Origin: Tessaracoccus rhinocerotis
GTDB taxonomy: Bacteria > Actinomycetota > Actinomycetes > Propionibacteriales > Propionibacteriaceae
Assembly: GCF_007197885.1 (NCBI RefSeq)
Contig: NZ_VKKG01000001.1
Span: 1 to 64,000, forward strand
Reading direction: 5' to 3'
Length of the DNA: 64,000 nucleotides
In this document: piece by piece, positions 37,628 to 47,800 of the stretch
How positions within the stretch are numbered: position 1 is the stretch's first letter
Layout of the letters: the number at the start of each line of letters is the position of its first letter
Notes under the pieces: generated by a model
Seen by the model: only the letters and a program-made list of their open reading frames with translations
What the model was told of the DNA's origin: nothing
The model's database searches: none
Position numbers and translations under genes: made by a program

Positions 37628-38476
37628 TCATGCCCCGGGTCGCGGCAGCCTCCCGGCCGCCCACGAGTCGATCAGGTGGCGTGCGATCGAGACGCCGCCG
37701 GGCAGGGTCAGTTCCGCCCGCGCGACGGCCACCTGCAACTCCTCGCGACTCCAGTACCGCGCCTCGACGATCTCGACGCCGTCCACCGCGAGCCGGTCGT
37801 CGGGTGCTGAGGCCGCGAACCCCAGCATCAGGGACCTGGGCACCGGCCAGGGCTGGGACGACACGTAGCTGACCGCGTCCAGTTCCACGCCGACCTCCTC
37901 AGCCACCTCCCGCCATACCGCCTGCTCGAGGGACTCCCCCGGCTCGACGAAGCCGGCGATGACCGAGAACCGTCCCTGCGGCCACGTGGCCTGCCTGCCG
38001 AGCAGGAGCCTGTCGTCGGGATCGGTGATGGCGACGATGACCGCCGGGTCGTGGCGGACGAACGCCAGCAGGCCGCACGCCGGGCAACGGCGCCTGGCCG
38101 CTCCCGGTTCCGGCACCGTGGGCGTCGCGCAAGCCTCGCACAGTGGCCGGGTCCCGTGCCAGTGCACCAGCGCGACCGCTGCGGCGACGAGGTCCCAGTG
38201 GTCCGGATGACTTGCACGCCACGGTGTCGGGATGCCGGAGGTGACCTTGCCCGCCCGAGCGAACCAGACCCTTCCGCCGTGGCGTCCCAGCAGCACGTCG
38301 CCCTCGAGCATCGCGCCCGGATCAGCCATCGGGAGCGGGCGCCCGTCCTCGGCCGCGAACCTGCCCTGCTCGTCGACCTCCAGCACCAGCGCCTCCCGCC
38401 AGAGGTCGGCGAGCTTGCCCGGTGTGCGGGCCGCCTCGAGCCGGTCCAGGTGCGAGCGCCTCGCCCAGTGGTTCAC
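37628..38476 (-). CDS. nudC: NAD(H) pyrophosphatase / NAD-capped RNA hydrolase NudC
   Basis: The product is 282 aa. A zinc ribbon (CEACA and CPACG) precedes the Nudix box GFVEPGESLEQAVWREVAEE; the family-specific SQPWPVPRSLM follows it. The enzyme splits NADH to NMNH and AMP and removes NAD caps from RNA. The GTG at 38476 has AGGAGGAGG seven bases upstream. In M. tuberculosis nudC (Rv3199c) lies close to adnB; here three other genes lie between. Confidence 0.95.
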   Translation of the reverse strand: MNHWARRSHLDRLEAARTPGKLADLWREALVLEVDEQGRFAAEDGRPLPMADPGAMLEGDVLLGRHGGRVWFARAGKVTSGIPTPWRASHPDHWDLVAAAVALVHWHGTRPLCEACATPTVPEPGAARRRCPACGLLAFVRHDPAVIVAITDPDDRLLLGRQATWPQGRFSVIAGFVEPGESLEQAVWREVAEEVGVELDAVSYVSSQPWPVPRSLMLGFAASAPDDRLAVDGVEIVEARYWSREELQVAVARAELTLPGGVSIARHLIDSWAAGRLPRPGA

Positions 38477-38549
38477 ATTCCTGCCTCCTCCTGCGGGCCA
38501 GTTGGTCCCGCCATGCGTCCCCGACGCTACCGCGCCGCCCGGGGCACTC

Positions 38550-39227
38550 TCACACGTGCAGTCGACGTTGCAGCGCCTGCCACAGCACCCGATGCCGCAG
38601 CACGAGGATGGCTGCAAGCATCACGACGCTGATGCCGACGCATACCAGCGAGGGTGTGATCACACTCACCCACCCCGTCAGGACGAAGATTCCCGGCACC
38701 AGCCCGAGGAGCACCACGAGCAGGCCCTTGCTGATGTGCTCGAGCGGGTCGAGCCTGACGACCCACCCGGCCAACCCGAGCGCCAGGTTCGCGGAGGTGC
38801 AGATCGCCGGCAACGCCCAGGTAACCGCCCAAGGGGGGCCGTCGGTCACCAACTCCCAGGCGACCGCTGCACCCGAGAGCAGCACCACCAGCCACAGGAC
38901 CAGGCCCGTGAAGTGTCGGCGTCGGCGGGCCACGGCGAGCACCACCAGCCACAGCGTCGCGATCGAGAGCCAGACGGTTCGAACCGGCGCCATGAGGTCC
39001 GGCACCAGGACCTGCGCGGCGAACGAGGCGGCCACCGCCAGTGCCGAGAACACCAGCAGCACCTTGCGCAGCTGCCGGCGGTCGAAGCGCAGGGGCGGTG
39101 CCGGGTAGGTCTCGGGTTCGTCGGCCGCCTGGAGGACCCCCTCGAGGGGACCATGGCAGAGCGGGCAGCTGCGCCACCTGCCCAGCACGGTCGAGCCGCA
39201 TCCGGGGCAGTGCTTCGTCGCCGTCAT
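38550..39227 (-). CDS. DUF6320 domain membrane protein with zinc ribbon
   Basis: The product is 225 aa. An N-terminal zinc ribbon (CPGCGS and CPLCHG) is followed by about six membrane segments. Function is unknown. Its ATG at 39227 overlaps the stop of the acyltransferase gene (ATGA), so it is the third gene of a hydrolase-acyltransferase-DUF6320 operon. A family of this kind is known beside alcohol-acetyltransferase-like genes. Confidence 0.8.
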   Translation of the reverse strand: MTATKHCPGCGSTVLGRWRSCPLCHGPLEGVLQAADEPETYPAPPLRFDRRQLRKVLLVFSALAVAASFAAQVLVPDLMAPVRTVWLSIATLWLVVLAVARRRRHFTGLVLWLVVLLSGAAVAWELVTDGPPWAVTWALPAICTSANLALGLAGWVVRLDPLEHISKGLLVVLLGLVPGIFVLTGWVSVITPSLVCVGISVVMLAAILVLRHRVLWQALQRRLHV

Positions 39228-40627
39228 GCCGGGGCTCCCCCCGCCGAGATCTCGGCCTCGGTCACCCGGGTGGCGTCGACCTGGACCGGGATGCCGTGGC
39301 TGCGCAGGTGGCGCACGAACGCCGCGTGGTAGTCGGTCTCGACGAAGGGGCTGGTGAGTGTGATCGTCAGCCGCTCGCCGTAGGTGATGGCGCACAGCTG
39401 GGGACGGGCGGCCGAGACGTGGAAGAACAGGCCGCGGACGTGCTCGGAGGTGGGGCCGGGCAGGGCCACCCTTCCGAGGTTGGACATCGCCAGCGTGAGG
39501 CCGCGGTTGTTCAGCCAGTTCACGACTGCGAGGACCCGGTCCTTCAGCGGCCGCGGGAAGAAGCGCAGCACGGGGTGGCGCTCGAACGCCACCAGCCTGT
39601 GCATCTTCTCCGTCAGCCCCTCACGGGTGAGCTGTCGTGCGAACTGCTCGGCCAGGTCCTGGCACACGGCACCCAGCGACGTCATGCCATCGCCGCCGAA
39701 GGTGTGTTCGAGCCGCGTGGTGGCGAAGAAGTTGCGCCCGGACGACGTCGGGAAGAACTGCCTCAGGTTCACGGGGACCGAGACGGTCATGGTGTCCTCG
39801 CGACGTCGCGGCTCCCGGACCTCGCGGACCGAGGCGAAGAACAGCGCCGCGAGCAGGACCGTCATGGACACCCCCTCCGCACGGGCCAGCCCCAGCACGG
39901 GACCGACCGGCAAGGACAACTCCACGACCCGGCTGCGCAGGTCGGGCGTCGGCTCCCCCTGGACACTGACCACGCGTCGGCCCGGCGTCGGCCGGCGCCG
40001 GGGGGCGTCGGTGGCCTCGGCCGACGGTTCGTCGGGCAGCCCGGCGGTCTCGACGGCGGCGGCGGCCTGGTCCGCGAAGGAGACCCTCCCCTTGCGGGAC
40101 CGGAACCAGTGCGTGAACGCGTCGACCGTGAATTCCTGCTTCACGGCCCCGGCGTCGTCAGCGGGTCGGTCCCCGCCCGCTTCCGGGTACCGGAGGGCGA
40201 CGTAGGCGGTCAGCAGGTCCTCCAGGAACCACAGGGCACCGGTGCCGTCGGTCAGTGCATGGAACACCTCGAGCGAGATCCGCCTGCCCCGGTACAGGAC
40301 GCGGAACAGGAGCTCGCGGCTGTCGCTGCGGTAGATGTGCGTCACCGACGGCTGGACGTCCTCCCCCACCCGTGGCTGAAGCGGGGACTGCTGCAGGTAG
40401 TACCAGAAGATGCCGTGGCGGAGCACGGCACTGAACAGTGGGTAGCGCGCGTACACGTGGTCGAGCGCCCGTTGCAGCACCTCGGGCACGATTGGATCGT
40501 CGAGGTCGGCCGCCAGCCTGAACACCTTGGTGTCGGCCTCGTTGCGGGCGGCGAGAAAGATGTTCGCGGCGTTGTCCAGCCGGACCCAGGTCCTGTGCGA
40601 GTCGCGCGCAGCCTTCGGACCCGTCAT
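39224..40627 (-). CDS. Condensation-fold acyltransferase (alcohol acetyltransferase / wax-synthase-like)
   Basis: The product is 467 aa. The chloramphenicol-acetyltransferase/condensation-type active site is HALTDG (in VFHALTDGTGA), where the first H and the DG match the HxxxDG core. The second half has SVPVNLRQFFPT and the GLTLAMSNLGRV strand typical of this fold. The substrates are unknown; likely an acyl-CoA and an alcohol or lipid. The ATG at 40627 overlaps the hydrolase stop (ATGA), and the stop overlaps the DUF6320 start. Confidence 0.8.
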   Translation of the reverse strand: MTGPKAARDSHRTWVRLDNAANIFLAARNEADTKVFRLAADLDDPIVPEVLQRALDHVYARYPLFSAVLRHGIFWYYLQQSPLQPRVGEDVQPSVTHIYRSDSRELLFRVLYRGRRISLEVFHALTDGTGALWFLEDLLTAYVALRYPEAGGDRPADDAGAVKQEFTVDAFTHWFRSRKGRVSFADQAAAAVETAGLPDEPSAEATDAPRRRPTPGRRVVSVQGEPTPDLRSRVVELSLPVGPVLGLARAEGVSMTVLLAALFFASVREVREPRRREDTMTVSVPVNLRQFFPTSSGRNFFATTRLEHTFGGDGMTSLGAVCQDLAEQFARQLTREGLTEKMHRLVAFERHPVLRFFPRPLKDRVLAVVNWLNNRGLTLAMSNLGRVALPGPTSEHVRGLFFHVSAARPQLCAITYGERLTITLTSPFVETDYHAAFVRHLRSHGIPVQVDATRVTEAEISAGGAPA

Positions 40628-41625
40628 CGCCCGCCCCCGGTCCCCGCCTTCTCCGGGAGGCTGCGGCTGTCGACGAGGTCGCCGTCCAGGAAGTCGTTGA
40701 TGTACTCGTAGGCGCTCGCGGGCCGGAGGAACCTGGGCAGGGCGATGAACCCGTGCAGGGCACCGTCGACCCGCTCCACCCGGGTCGGCGTGCCCGCGGC
40801 GCGCAGGGCACGTCCGAACGCCTCCCCCTCGTCGCGCAGGAGGTCGAACTCCGCAGTGACCACGAGGGTGGGCGGCTGTCCCGACAGGTCCTCGGCGGCC
40901 AGCGGGGAGACCAGTGGTGAGTCCCGCTGGCCCGGGTCGGGCTGGTACATCTCCAGGTAGTCGGCCACCTCCTGCGCGGTCAGCCGCAGGCCCGTTCCGT
41001 AGTCCGCCACCGAGGGGAACGGTGAGGTGGCCGGGTCGTGGTCCCACTGCGTCACCGGGTACAGGAGGATCTGCGCGCCCGGGAGTGCGCCGCCCCGCTC
41101 CCGCAGCGCCAGGGACACGCAGGCAGCCAGGTTGCCGCCCGCGGAGTCCCCGACCAGGGTCACCGTCGCCGGATCGTCCGCGTCGACGACCTCGGGGTGT
41201 TGCAGCACGTGCTCAGCCACCCGCAGGCAGTCCTCGAGGCCGGCGGGGAAAGGGTGTTCGGGTGCGAGCCGGTAGTCGACGGAACACACGAGGCGTCCGG
41301 TCTGGTCCGCCATCGTGAGGCAGGTGGTGGTGTAGGTGTCCACGTCCCCGGTGACCCAGCCACCGCCATGGAAGAAGAGCAGGACGCCGGGGCGCACGTC
41401 GCCCCGGGGGTGGAACAGGCGCACGGGGATCTCCGAACCGTCGGGGCGGGGCACCGAGCGGTCGAGGATCCGGGAACGGTCGACGGGGAGCCAGGACAGT
41501 GCCCGCTGGGCCCGTCGCACGAGCAGGTAGTCCTCGTGCATGTTGATCCGGGGCGCGGCGAACAGCCCGAGTACAGCCTGAGCGAGGCGTCCGACAGGCG
41601 CCTCGCTGTTCCCACGCACGTCCAT
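40624..41625 (-). CDS. Alpha/beta hydrolase, hormone-sensitive-lipase-type esterase
   Basis: The product is 333 aa. The oxyanion motif HGGGW and the nucleophile elbow GDSAGGN are those of the HSL/LipN esterase family; late D and H residues (AEFDLLRDEG and GALHGF) complete the triad. No signal peptide is seen. It opens an overlapping operon with the acyltransferase and DUF6320 genes, and together they could make and break an ester. adnB ends nine bases upstream. Confidence 0.9.
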   Translation of the reverse strand: MDVRGNSEAPVGRLAQAVLGLFAAPRINMHEDYLLVRRAQRALSWLPVDRSRILDRSVPRPDGSEIPVRLFHPRGDVRPGVLLFFHGGGWVTGDVDTYTTTCLTMADQTGRLVCSVDYRLAPEHPFPAGLEDCLRVAEHVLQHPEVVDADDPATVTLVGDSAGGNLAACVSLALRERGGALPGAQILLYPVTQWDHDPATSPFPSVADYGTGLRLTAQEVADYLEMYQPDPGQRDSPLVSPLAAEDLSGQPPTLVVTAEFDLLRDEGEAFGRALRAAGTPTRVERVDGALHGFIALPRFLRPASAYEYINDFLDGDLVDSRSLPEKAGTGGGR

Positions 41626-41634
41626 GCCACCAGC

Positions 41635-44600
41635 CTACGGGGACTGGCTGCCCCCCGGCGCCCTCCCCGCCGTTGCCAGCGCCTCGTCGATCAGGGACGG
41701 CGGTGCCTCGACGAACGCGATCTCATCGGAGCGCACGTGGTAGAACGCTGCCCCTACCCGGCCCGGATCCAGCCCCCTGGCCCGAGCCCAGGCCTGCCGG
41801 TACACGGCCAGCTGCAGCGGGTCCGCGGCGCGATCGGATGTCTTCCAGTCGATGACGAGGTGGTCGAACCGGTCACCGTCCCACTCATGCACCGCGTCGA
41901 TGCGTCCGCGCAGCACGTGCCCGCCCCAGTGCAACAGGAACGGGACCTCGACGCCGAGGGGTTGCCGATGGGCGAACTGCCCGGCCTCGAAGGCGGCCAC
42001 CAGCGTCTTGAATCCAGGTGGCTCGGCGCCGCGCGGGACGGCGGCGAGTTCCTCGAAGGCGGCCGCAGAGGTGGCGAACCTGCGCTGCACCCAGTCGTGG
42101 AACCGCGTACCCAGGGATGCTCCCGTCGAGGGGTGGCGCGGCATCGGCCGCAGCAGCCTCGCCGCGAACTCCTCCGGGTCCCGGCCCATCGCCATCAGGG
42201 CCGTCGCGGACAGGCCCTCCGGGACTCCGACGTCGCGAGCGCGGCGCCTGCGGTGCTGGTCCACCAGCAGTGACGCATCGGCGTCCCACTCCGCCAACCG
42301 CTGCGCCGATCCGGCCTCCGCGGTGCCCGACTCCCAGACCCACTCCTCGAGGGCCCGCGGACTCGCTCCGGCCGCCAGCAGCTCCGCGGCACGGGTCACG
42401 TGAGCCGCCGCGTCGCGGCGCGCCGCAAGTTCTGCGCCGTCCGGCGACGGCGGCCAGGGTGCCACGGCCTCGCTGCGGGGCTCCGGGTTCTCCGCCGACA
42501 CGTCCAGGTCCTGCGTGTCGACGCCCGCTGCCTCCGCGATGGCGACGAAGTAGTCGGAGAGCTCGTGCGGGCGCTTCAGCCCCGGCGTCCAGATGTGGCC
42601 GCTGGCCACGAGCAGTTGCTTGGCGCGGGTGGCGGCCACGTAGGCGAGCCGGTCCTCCGACCTCCTGTGCTCGGCCCTCGTCTCGGCCTTGTAGGCGTCC
42701 ATGCCCTTCTTCGTGTACTCCCCCAGTTGCGGGATCCCGGGCGCGTCCCCGCGCAGCGGGGAGGGCAGGGCCTGCGCCCTGGTGGGCCAGATCCCGCCGC
42801 GGTCCTGGGACGGGAAGGTCTTGTCCGCGAGCGCGGGCACGAACACCGTGTGCCACTCGAGCCCCTTCGCGCGGTGCATGGTCAGGAGCTTCACGGAGTC
42901 GGCGTCGCTCGGCACCGCCTGTTCGAGGCCGACGCCGTGCCTGTCCTCCGCATCGAGGTAGGCGAGGAAGCCGCCGAGGCTGCCGTCGCCGTCGACGTCC
43001 ACGTAATCGCTGACGGCGGCGAGGAACCTCGACAGCTGCGAGGAGTCGCCGCCCGGGCGGGACAGGAGCTCCACCTCGAGTCCGAGGCGCCCGATGACGC
43101 GCCTGACGAGGTCGACGACCGGCTCGGCGACGTGCCGACGCAGGTCTGCCAGCTCCGCGGAGAACTGCGCCAGCCGAGCACGCCCCTCCTCGCTCAGCCT
43201 TGCCTCGCCGGGGTCGGCCACCGCGTCGAGTAGGGACACCACCTCTCCCGGGTCCGCGTCGGTGACGGTGTCGGCCAGCAGCTCGGACAGCCCGGAGACC
43301 TCATTGGGCGTGCCCCGCTCCCCCGCCAGCTCCCGTGCGCGCCGCCCCAACACCTCGAGGTCGCGCAGCCCGATCCGCCAGCGGGGACTGGTCAGGAGGG
43401 TGGCGACGGCGGGATTGGCTGAGACGTCGTCGAGGATCCGCAGCGTCGCCACCACGGGGACCACCTCCGGCAGGTGCAGGAGGCCTCCCAGGCCGACGAT
43501 CTCGGTGGGCACGTCGCGGTCCCTCAGCACTTCGTAGACCTGCGCGAGGGTGGCGTTGCGGCGCACCAGGACCGCGATGTCCGGCCAGGGCGTACCGGAC
43601 TCGTGCTCGGCGATGATGCGTTCCGCCAGAGAGTCGAGCTCCTCGGCGAGGGTGTCGAAGCGCGCCGCGTCCACCCGCCCCGCCGGGGTGCCCTCCGGCG
43701 CGACCAGCTGCACCCCGTCGGCACCCGCGACGCCGGTGAGGTCGCGCGCCAGTCGGTTGCCGACGTCGAGGATCCGCTGCCCGCTGCGCCGGTTGGTGCG
43801 CAGCGTCAGCCGCGGCGAGTCGGACCCGTCCGGCAGCGGGAACAGGCGCGGGAAATCGATGATGTTGTTCGCGGCCGCCCCCCGCCACCCGTAGATGGCC
43901 TGGTGGGGGTCGCCGACCGCGGTCACGGGGAAGCCGTCACCGAACAGGGCCCGCAGCAGCACGGCCTGCGCGGCCGAGGTGTCCTGGTACTCGTCGAGCA
44001 GCACCACTCGGAACCGGCGGCGCAGGGTGGCTGCCACCTCCGGGACGGTAGTCGCCAGCTGGACTGCGCGACGCAGTTGGTCCGCGTACTCGACCAGCCC
44101 GAGGCTCATCTTGAGCTCCTGGTAGTCCGCAACGAGTTGCAGCAGTTCCAGCCGCTCGTCGAGGGCCGCGAGCGCAGCCGCGACGTCCTTCATGCGGTTG
44201 CCGCGGTACAGCGGGGCCTGTTCGAAGCCCTGCCGTGCCCGGCGAGTCAGCTCGACCACTTGTTCGGGGTCCACCAGGTGGCTCTGCAGTTGCGCATCCA
44301 GGTCCAGGACCCGCTCCGGGATGCTCAGGTGGGACAGGCGACTGATGCTCCGGAACGGTCCGGTGGCTGCCGCGACTGCACGGGCAGCGAGCCGGAACCG
44401 GGACGCGCCGGTGAGCATGACCGGATCCTGGTCGAGACCCAGCCGGAGCCCGAACTCCGCCACCAGCCTGGCGGCGAACGAGTCGTAGGTCTGGATCACC
44501 TCGGCCCCCTCCGAGTCGTCGCCGCTGAGCACGCCGGCGGCCGCGAGGGCGTCGGCAACGCGCCCGGCCAACTCCTGGGCGGCCTTGCGGGTGAAGGTGA

Positions 44601-44805
44601 GACCCAGCACCTGCTCGGGGCGCACCTGCCCGGTTCCGACGAGCCACACCACGCGGGCGGCCATGACCGTGGTCTTGCCGGTGCCGGCACCGGCGATGAT
44701 CACCGCCGGCGACAACGGGGCCGTGATGGCTCGCAGCTGTTCCTCGGAGAACGGCACCCCGATGGCCTCGCAGAGGTCCTGCGGGTTCTCCAAAGTGGGG
44801 CTCAT
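41635..44805 (-). CDS. adnB: AdnB-type UvrD helicase/RecB-like nuclease subunit
   Basis: The product is 1056 aa. SF1A motifs are complete: Walker A GAGTGKTT (residues 39-46), LTFTRKAAQEL, Walker B VVLLDEYQDTS, GDPHQAIYGWRGA and LLTMHRAKGLEW. The C-terminal RecB-type nuclease has GRIDAVHEWDGDRF and VIDWKTSD. AdnAB resects DNA ends for homologous recombination in actinobacteria. The ATG at 44805 overlaps the adnA stop (ATGA) and has CAAGGAGGTGG upstream. Length and order match M. tuberculosis Rv3201c. Confidence 0.93.
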   Translation of the reverse strand: MSPTLENPQDLCEAIGVPFSEEQLRAITAPLSPAVIIAGAGTGKTTVMAARVVWLVGTGQVRPEQVLGLTFTRKAAQELAGRVADALAAAGVLSGDDSEGAEVIQTYDSFAARLVAEFGLRLGLDQDPVMLTGASRFRLAARAVAAATGPFRSISRLSHLSIPERVLDLDAQLQSHLVDPEQVVELTRRARQGFEQAPLYRGNRMKDVAAALAALDERLELLQLVADYQELKMSLGLVEYADQLRRAVQLATTVPEVAATLRRRFRVVLLDEYQDTSAAQAVLLRALFGDGFPVTAVGDPHQAIYGWRGAAANNIIDFPRLFPLPDGSDSPRLTLRTNRRSGQRILDVGNRLARDLTGVAGADGVQLVAPEGTPAGRVDAARFDTLAEELDSLAERIIAEHESGTPWPDIAVLVRRNATLAQVYEVLRDRDVPTEIVGLGGLLHLPEVVPVVATLRILDDVSANPAVATLLTSPRWRIGLRDLEVLGRRARELAGERGTPNEVSGLSELLADTVTDADPGEVVSLLDAVADPGEARLSEEGRARLAQFSAELADLRRHVAEPVVDLVRRVIGRLGLEVELLSRPGGDSSQLSRFLAAVSDYVDVDGDGSLGGFLAYLDAEDRHGVGLEQAVPSDADSVKLLTMHRAKGLEWHTVFVPALADKTFPSQDRGGIWPTRAQALPSPLRGDAPGIPQLGEYTKKGMDAYKAETRAEHRRSEDRLAYVAATRAKQLLVASGHIWTPGLKRPHELSDYFVAIAEAAGVDTQDLDVSAENPEPRSEAVAPWPPSPDGAELAARRDAAAHVTRAAELLAAGASPRALEEWVWESGTAEAGSAQRLAEWDADASLLVDQHRRRRARDVGVPEGLSATALMAMGRDPEEFAARLLRPMPRHPSTGASLGTRFHDWVQRRFATSAAAFEELAAVPRGAEPPGFKTLVAAFEAGQFAHRQPLGVEVPFLLHWGGHVLRGRIDAVHEWDGDRFDHLVIDWKTSDRAADPLQLAVYRQAWARARGLDPGRVGAAFYHVRSDEIAFVEAPPSLIDEALATAGRAPGGSQSP

Positions 44806-47800
44806 GCTCCCACCTCCTTGCCACTCGGGTGGAGTGCCGGGCAGGAGTCCGCGAACGGGCAGTAGGCGCACGCCTGGCACTCCGTCGCCGGGAACCGCTC
44901 CGACACGATGGTCTCGACGGCCTGCGCGAGCCGCGCATGCACCCAGGTGGGATGGTCCGCAGGGTCCTCGTCGTCGAGCAGGGGCTTCTCGTCGATGGAG
45001 GGCTGCTCCACGAGCTCGGGCCACTGGTCACCGTGCCTCAGCATGAGGAGGGCCGGTGGCGCCACACAGCGCACGCCGGGGGCGTACTCCTCGAAGGCAC
45101 CCAGGCTGGCGGCAAGTTGGTAGACCCCCAGCTGCGGGTGGTCGACGACGTCGCGGGCCCTGAGGAGCTTGCGCCCCGTCTTGAGGTCCAGCACCCTGAG
45201 CCGCCCGTCGGCCAACTGGAGGCGGTCCACCGTGCCGGTGAGTTCGACGGTCCTACCGGAGACCTCGAGGCGGACGCTGAACGGCGCCTCCACCGCCAGG
45301 ACCTGCTCCCGTGAGGCGTCGTTCCAGTTTGCGAACCGTTCGACGGCTGCCTCGATCTCGGCGCGTTCCGAGACCGAGAGCCACTCGGCCTCGAAGGGGA
45401 TGCGGTCCCAGACCTGGGCCAGTTGCTCCTTGAGCGCCGCCGCGTCGAGGCCATCGGTCACGGCCCGCTCCGCCAGCAGGTGGACGACGTCGCCGACGGA
45501 GGCGCGGGACTGCCGCCCGGCTTCGGCGCCCACCCGCCTCGACAGGAACCACCGGCGCGGACAGGTGAGAAGTGTCTCCAGCTGAGAACCAGTGATTCTG
45601 ATCACCCCAGGGACTTCGGGTGCGCCGGAGGAGTCCTCCAGGACACCCCACCAGGTGGCGGGGTCCGCGGCGCGGAAGGGACGGTGACCGTCCGCGTCGG
45701 TGACCTCTGCAAGTCTGGCGAGCCGCAGGGCGGCAGCCCGCCGCATGCCCTCGGTGGTGCCGGGATCACTCGCGACCGTCCGCAGCTCTGCAACCAACGC
45801 GGCCGCCGTCAGCCTCTGCTCGGGCTGGCCGTGGACACGCTCGGTGACCACCCCCAGCTCGTCCAGGAACCTCGAGGGCCGCCCGGCCTCTCCCTCGACG
45901 CCCTGCGAGGCCGAGACGTGCAGTTCCTCCTCCGCCCGGGCGCACGCCACGTGGAAGAGGCGACGCTCGTCCCCCAGCACCGTCGCGGGACTCACGGCAT
46001 CCAGGTGGTCCGGGGCGAGTCGATCCGGGTCCAGCAGCAGGCCACGGCGGTTCAGTTGGGGCCAGCGGCCCTCCTGCACGCCCAGCACCCACACCCGGCG
46101 CCACTGGCCGCTGGCCGCTCGGTGGGCCGTCAGCAACCGCACGCCCCTTCCCACGAGTTCGAGCTCGCGTCCGGTGTCGGCAGGGATCTCCTGGCCCGAG
46201 ACCTCGGTGATGAACGTGCGGGCTCCCGAGGGGCCGACGAGGTCCTCGCGCCGTGAGGCGAGTTCGAACAGTTCCACGATGGCGTCGAGGTCATGGTTGG
46301 CACGGCGGGACCCGGCCAGGGCGGCCTCACGGAGTCGCTCCGGCCACTCGGTGGCCTCCCAGACCCGCCACAGCGCCTCCTGGACGTTCCCGCCGTCGGC
46401 CAGTGTCGTGGCGGCACTGTGGAGGAGCCCCGACAGCCTCGCCGCCTGCTCCGCCTCCGGACCCTCGATGCCCTGCAGGAGCTCCGGCTCGACCAGGCAG
46501 CGCCCCAGCAGCTGGACCGAGTTGCCCAGGCCCGCGTGGGCTTCGAGCAGTCGACGTCCCAGCCGGCGCTGCCCGATGCTGTCGAGCCCGCTCAGGGGCG
46601 AGGTGAACAGGCGCCCGGTCTCGTCCGGGTCCGGACCGCCACCTCGCGCCGCCACAGCCAGCGCCAGCAACAGGACCTGCACGGCCAACTGGCCGGCCAA
46701 CGGGATCTCGTCGCCGGCCACCTCGACGGGCACGCCGTAGCGGCTCAACTCACGCGCGAGCGGGCCCAGTTGCGCCCGGCCCGCCCTCACCACGACGGCC
46801 AGTTCCGACCAGGCAAGGCCGTCGGAAAGCACCGCTTGGCGCAGTTGCTGGGCCACGTGCGCCTGTTCGGCGCCCTCGTCGTCGTAGACCCGGGAAGTCA
46901 CCCGGCCCTCGGCGCCGTCGGCCGGGGACGGCGAGGGTGCCGCACCGAGTGGCGACAGCCGGCGGCGAACCGTGTCCAGGGCGGCGGCGAGTGCCGGGGA
47001 GTTGCGGAAGCCCTCGGTCAGTTGGACGAGTTCGGCACCCGGGGCCGCGAGCAGCTTGGGGACGACGTCCGCCGTGGCCCCCCGGAAGCCGTGGATGCGC
47101 TGCTGCGGGTCGCCGAACGCGTGCAGTGGCACGCCTGCGGCGGCGCAGTCGAGCAGCAACGCCAGCTGGGCGGCGTCCAGCGCCTGCACGTCGTCGACGA
47201 CGATCGCCTCCATCCGCGAGGCGATGCTGCGGGCGGCCGCCCGGTCCCCCAGCAGGAGGCGCGCACGGTAGACGAGCTCCGCATAGTCGAGCGAGCCGTC
47301 GAAGTCGCTGATGGTCAGGTACTGCTCGAAGAACTCGGCCACCCGGGAGAACAACACGTCGCCGCTCGCCGCCGCCACACGCGCGACGTCCTCGGGGTCC
47401 ATCGACAGGTGGCGAGCCCTGGCGAGGACCTCGCGCACCTGGCGGGCGAACGCCCTGGTGGGTACGGCCTGCAGCAGTTCCTCCGGCCAGAATCCCGGGC
47501 CCAGCTCGGCCAGGAGCTCGCGGATCCGCAGTTCCTGCTCCGGGGCCCGCAGGAGGCGCCAAGTGACGTCGGGGTCCCCGAGTTCCTGCAGCCAGCCCAG
47601 CGCCAGTCCGTGGACGGTGGTGACCCGTGCCGAGACCTGGGCCCCGCCGGTGCGGCGCAGGATCTCCCGGCGCAGCCGCTGCGCGTCCGCCCTGGATGAC
47701 GCCAGGACTGCCAGCCGCTCCAGCGAGGCACCCTGCCGGAGCCTGGTGACGACCGACTCGATCAGGGCCGTCGTCTTGCCCGTGCCCGGCCCGCCGACGA

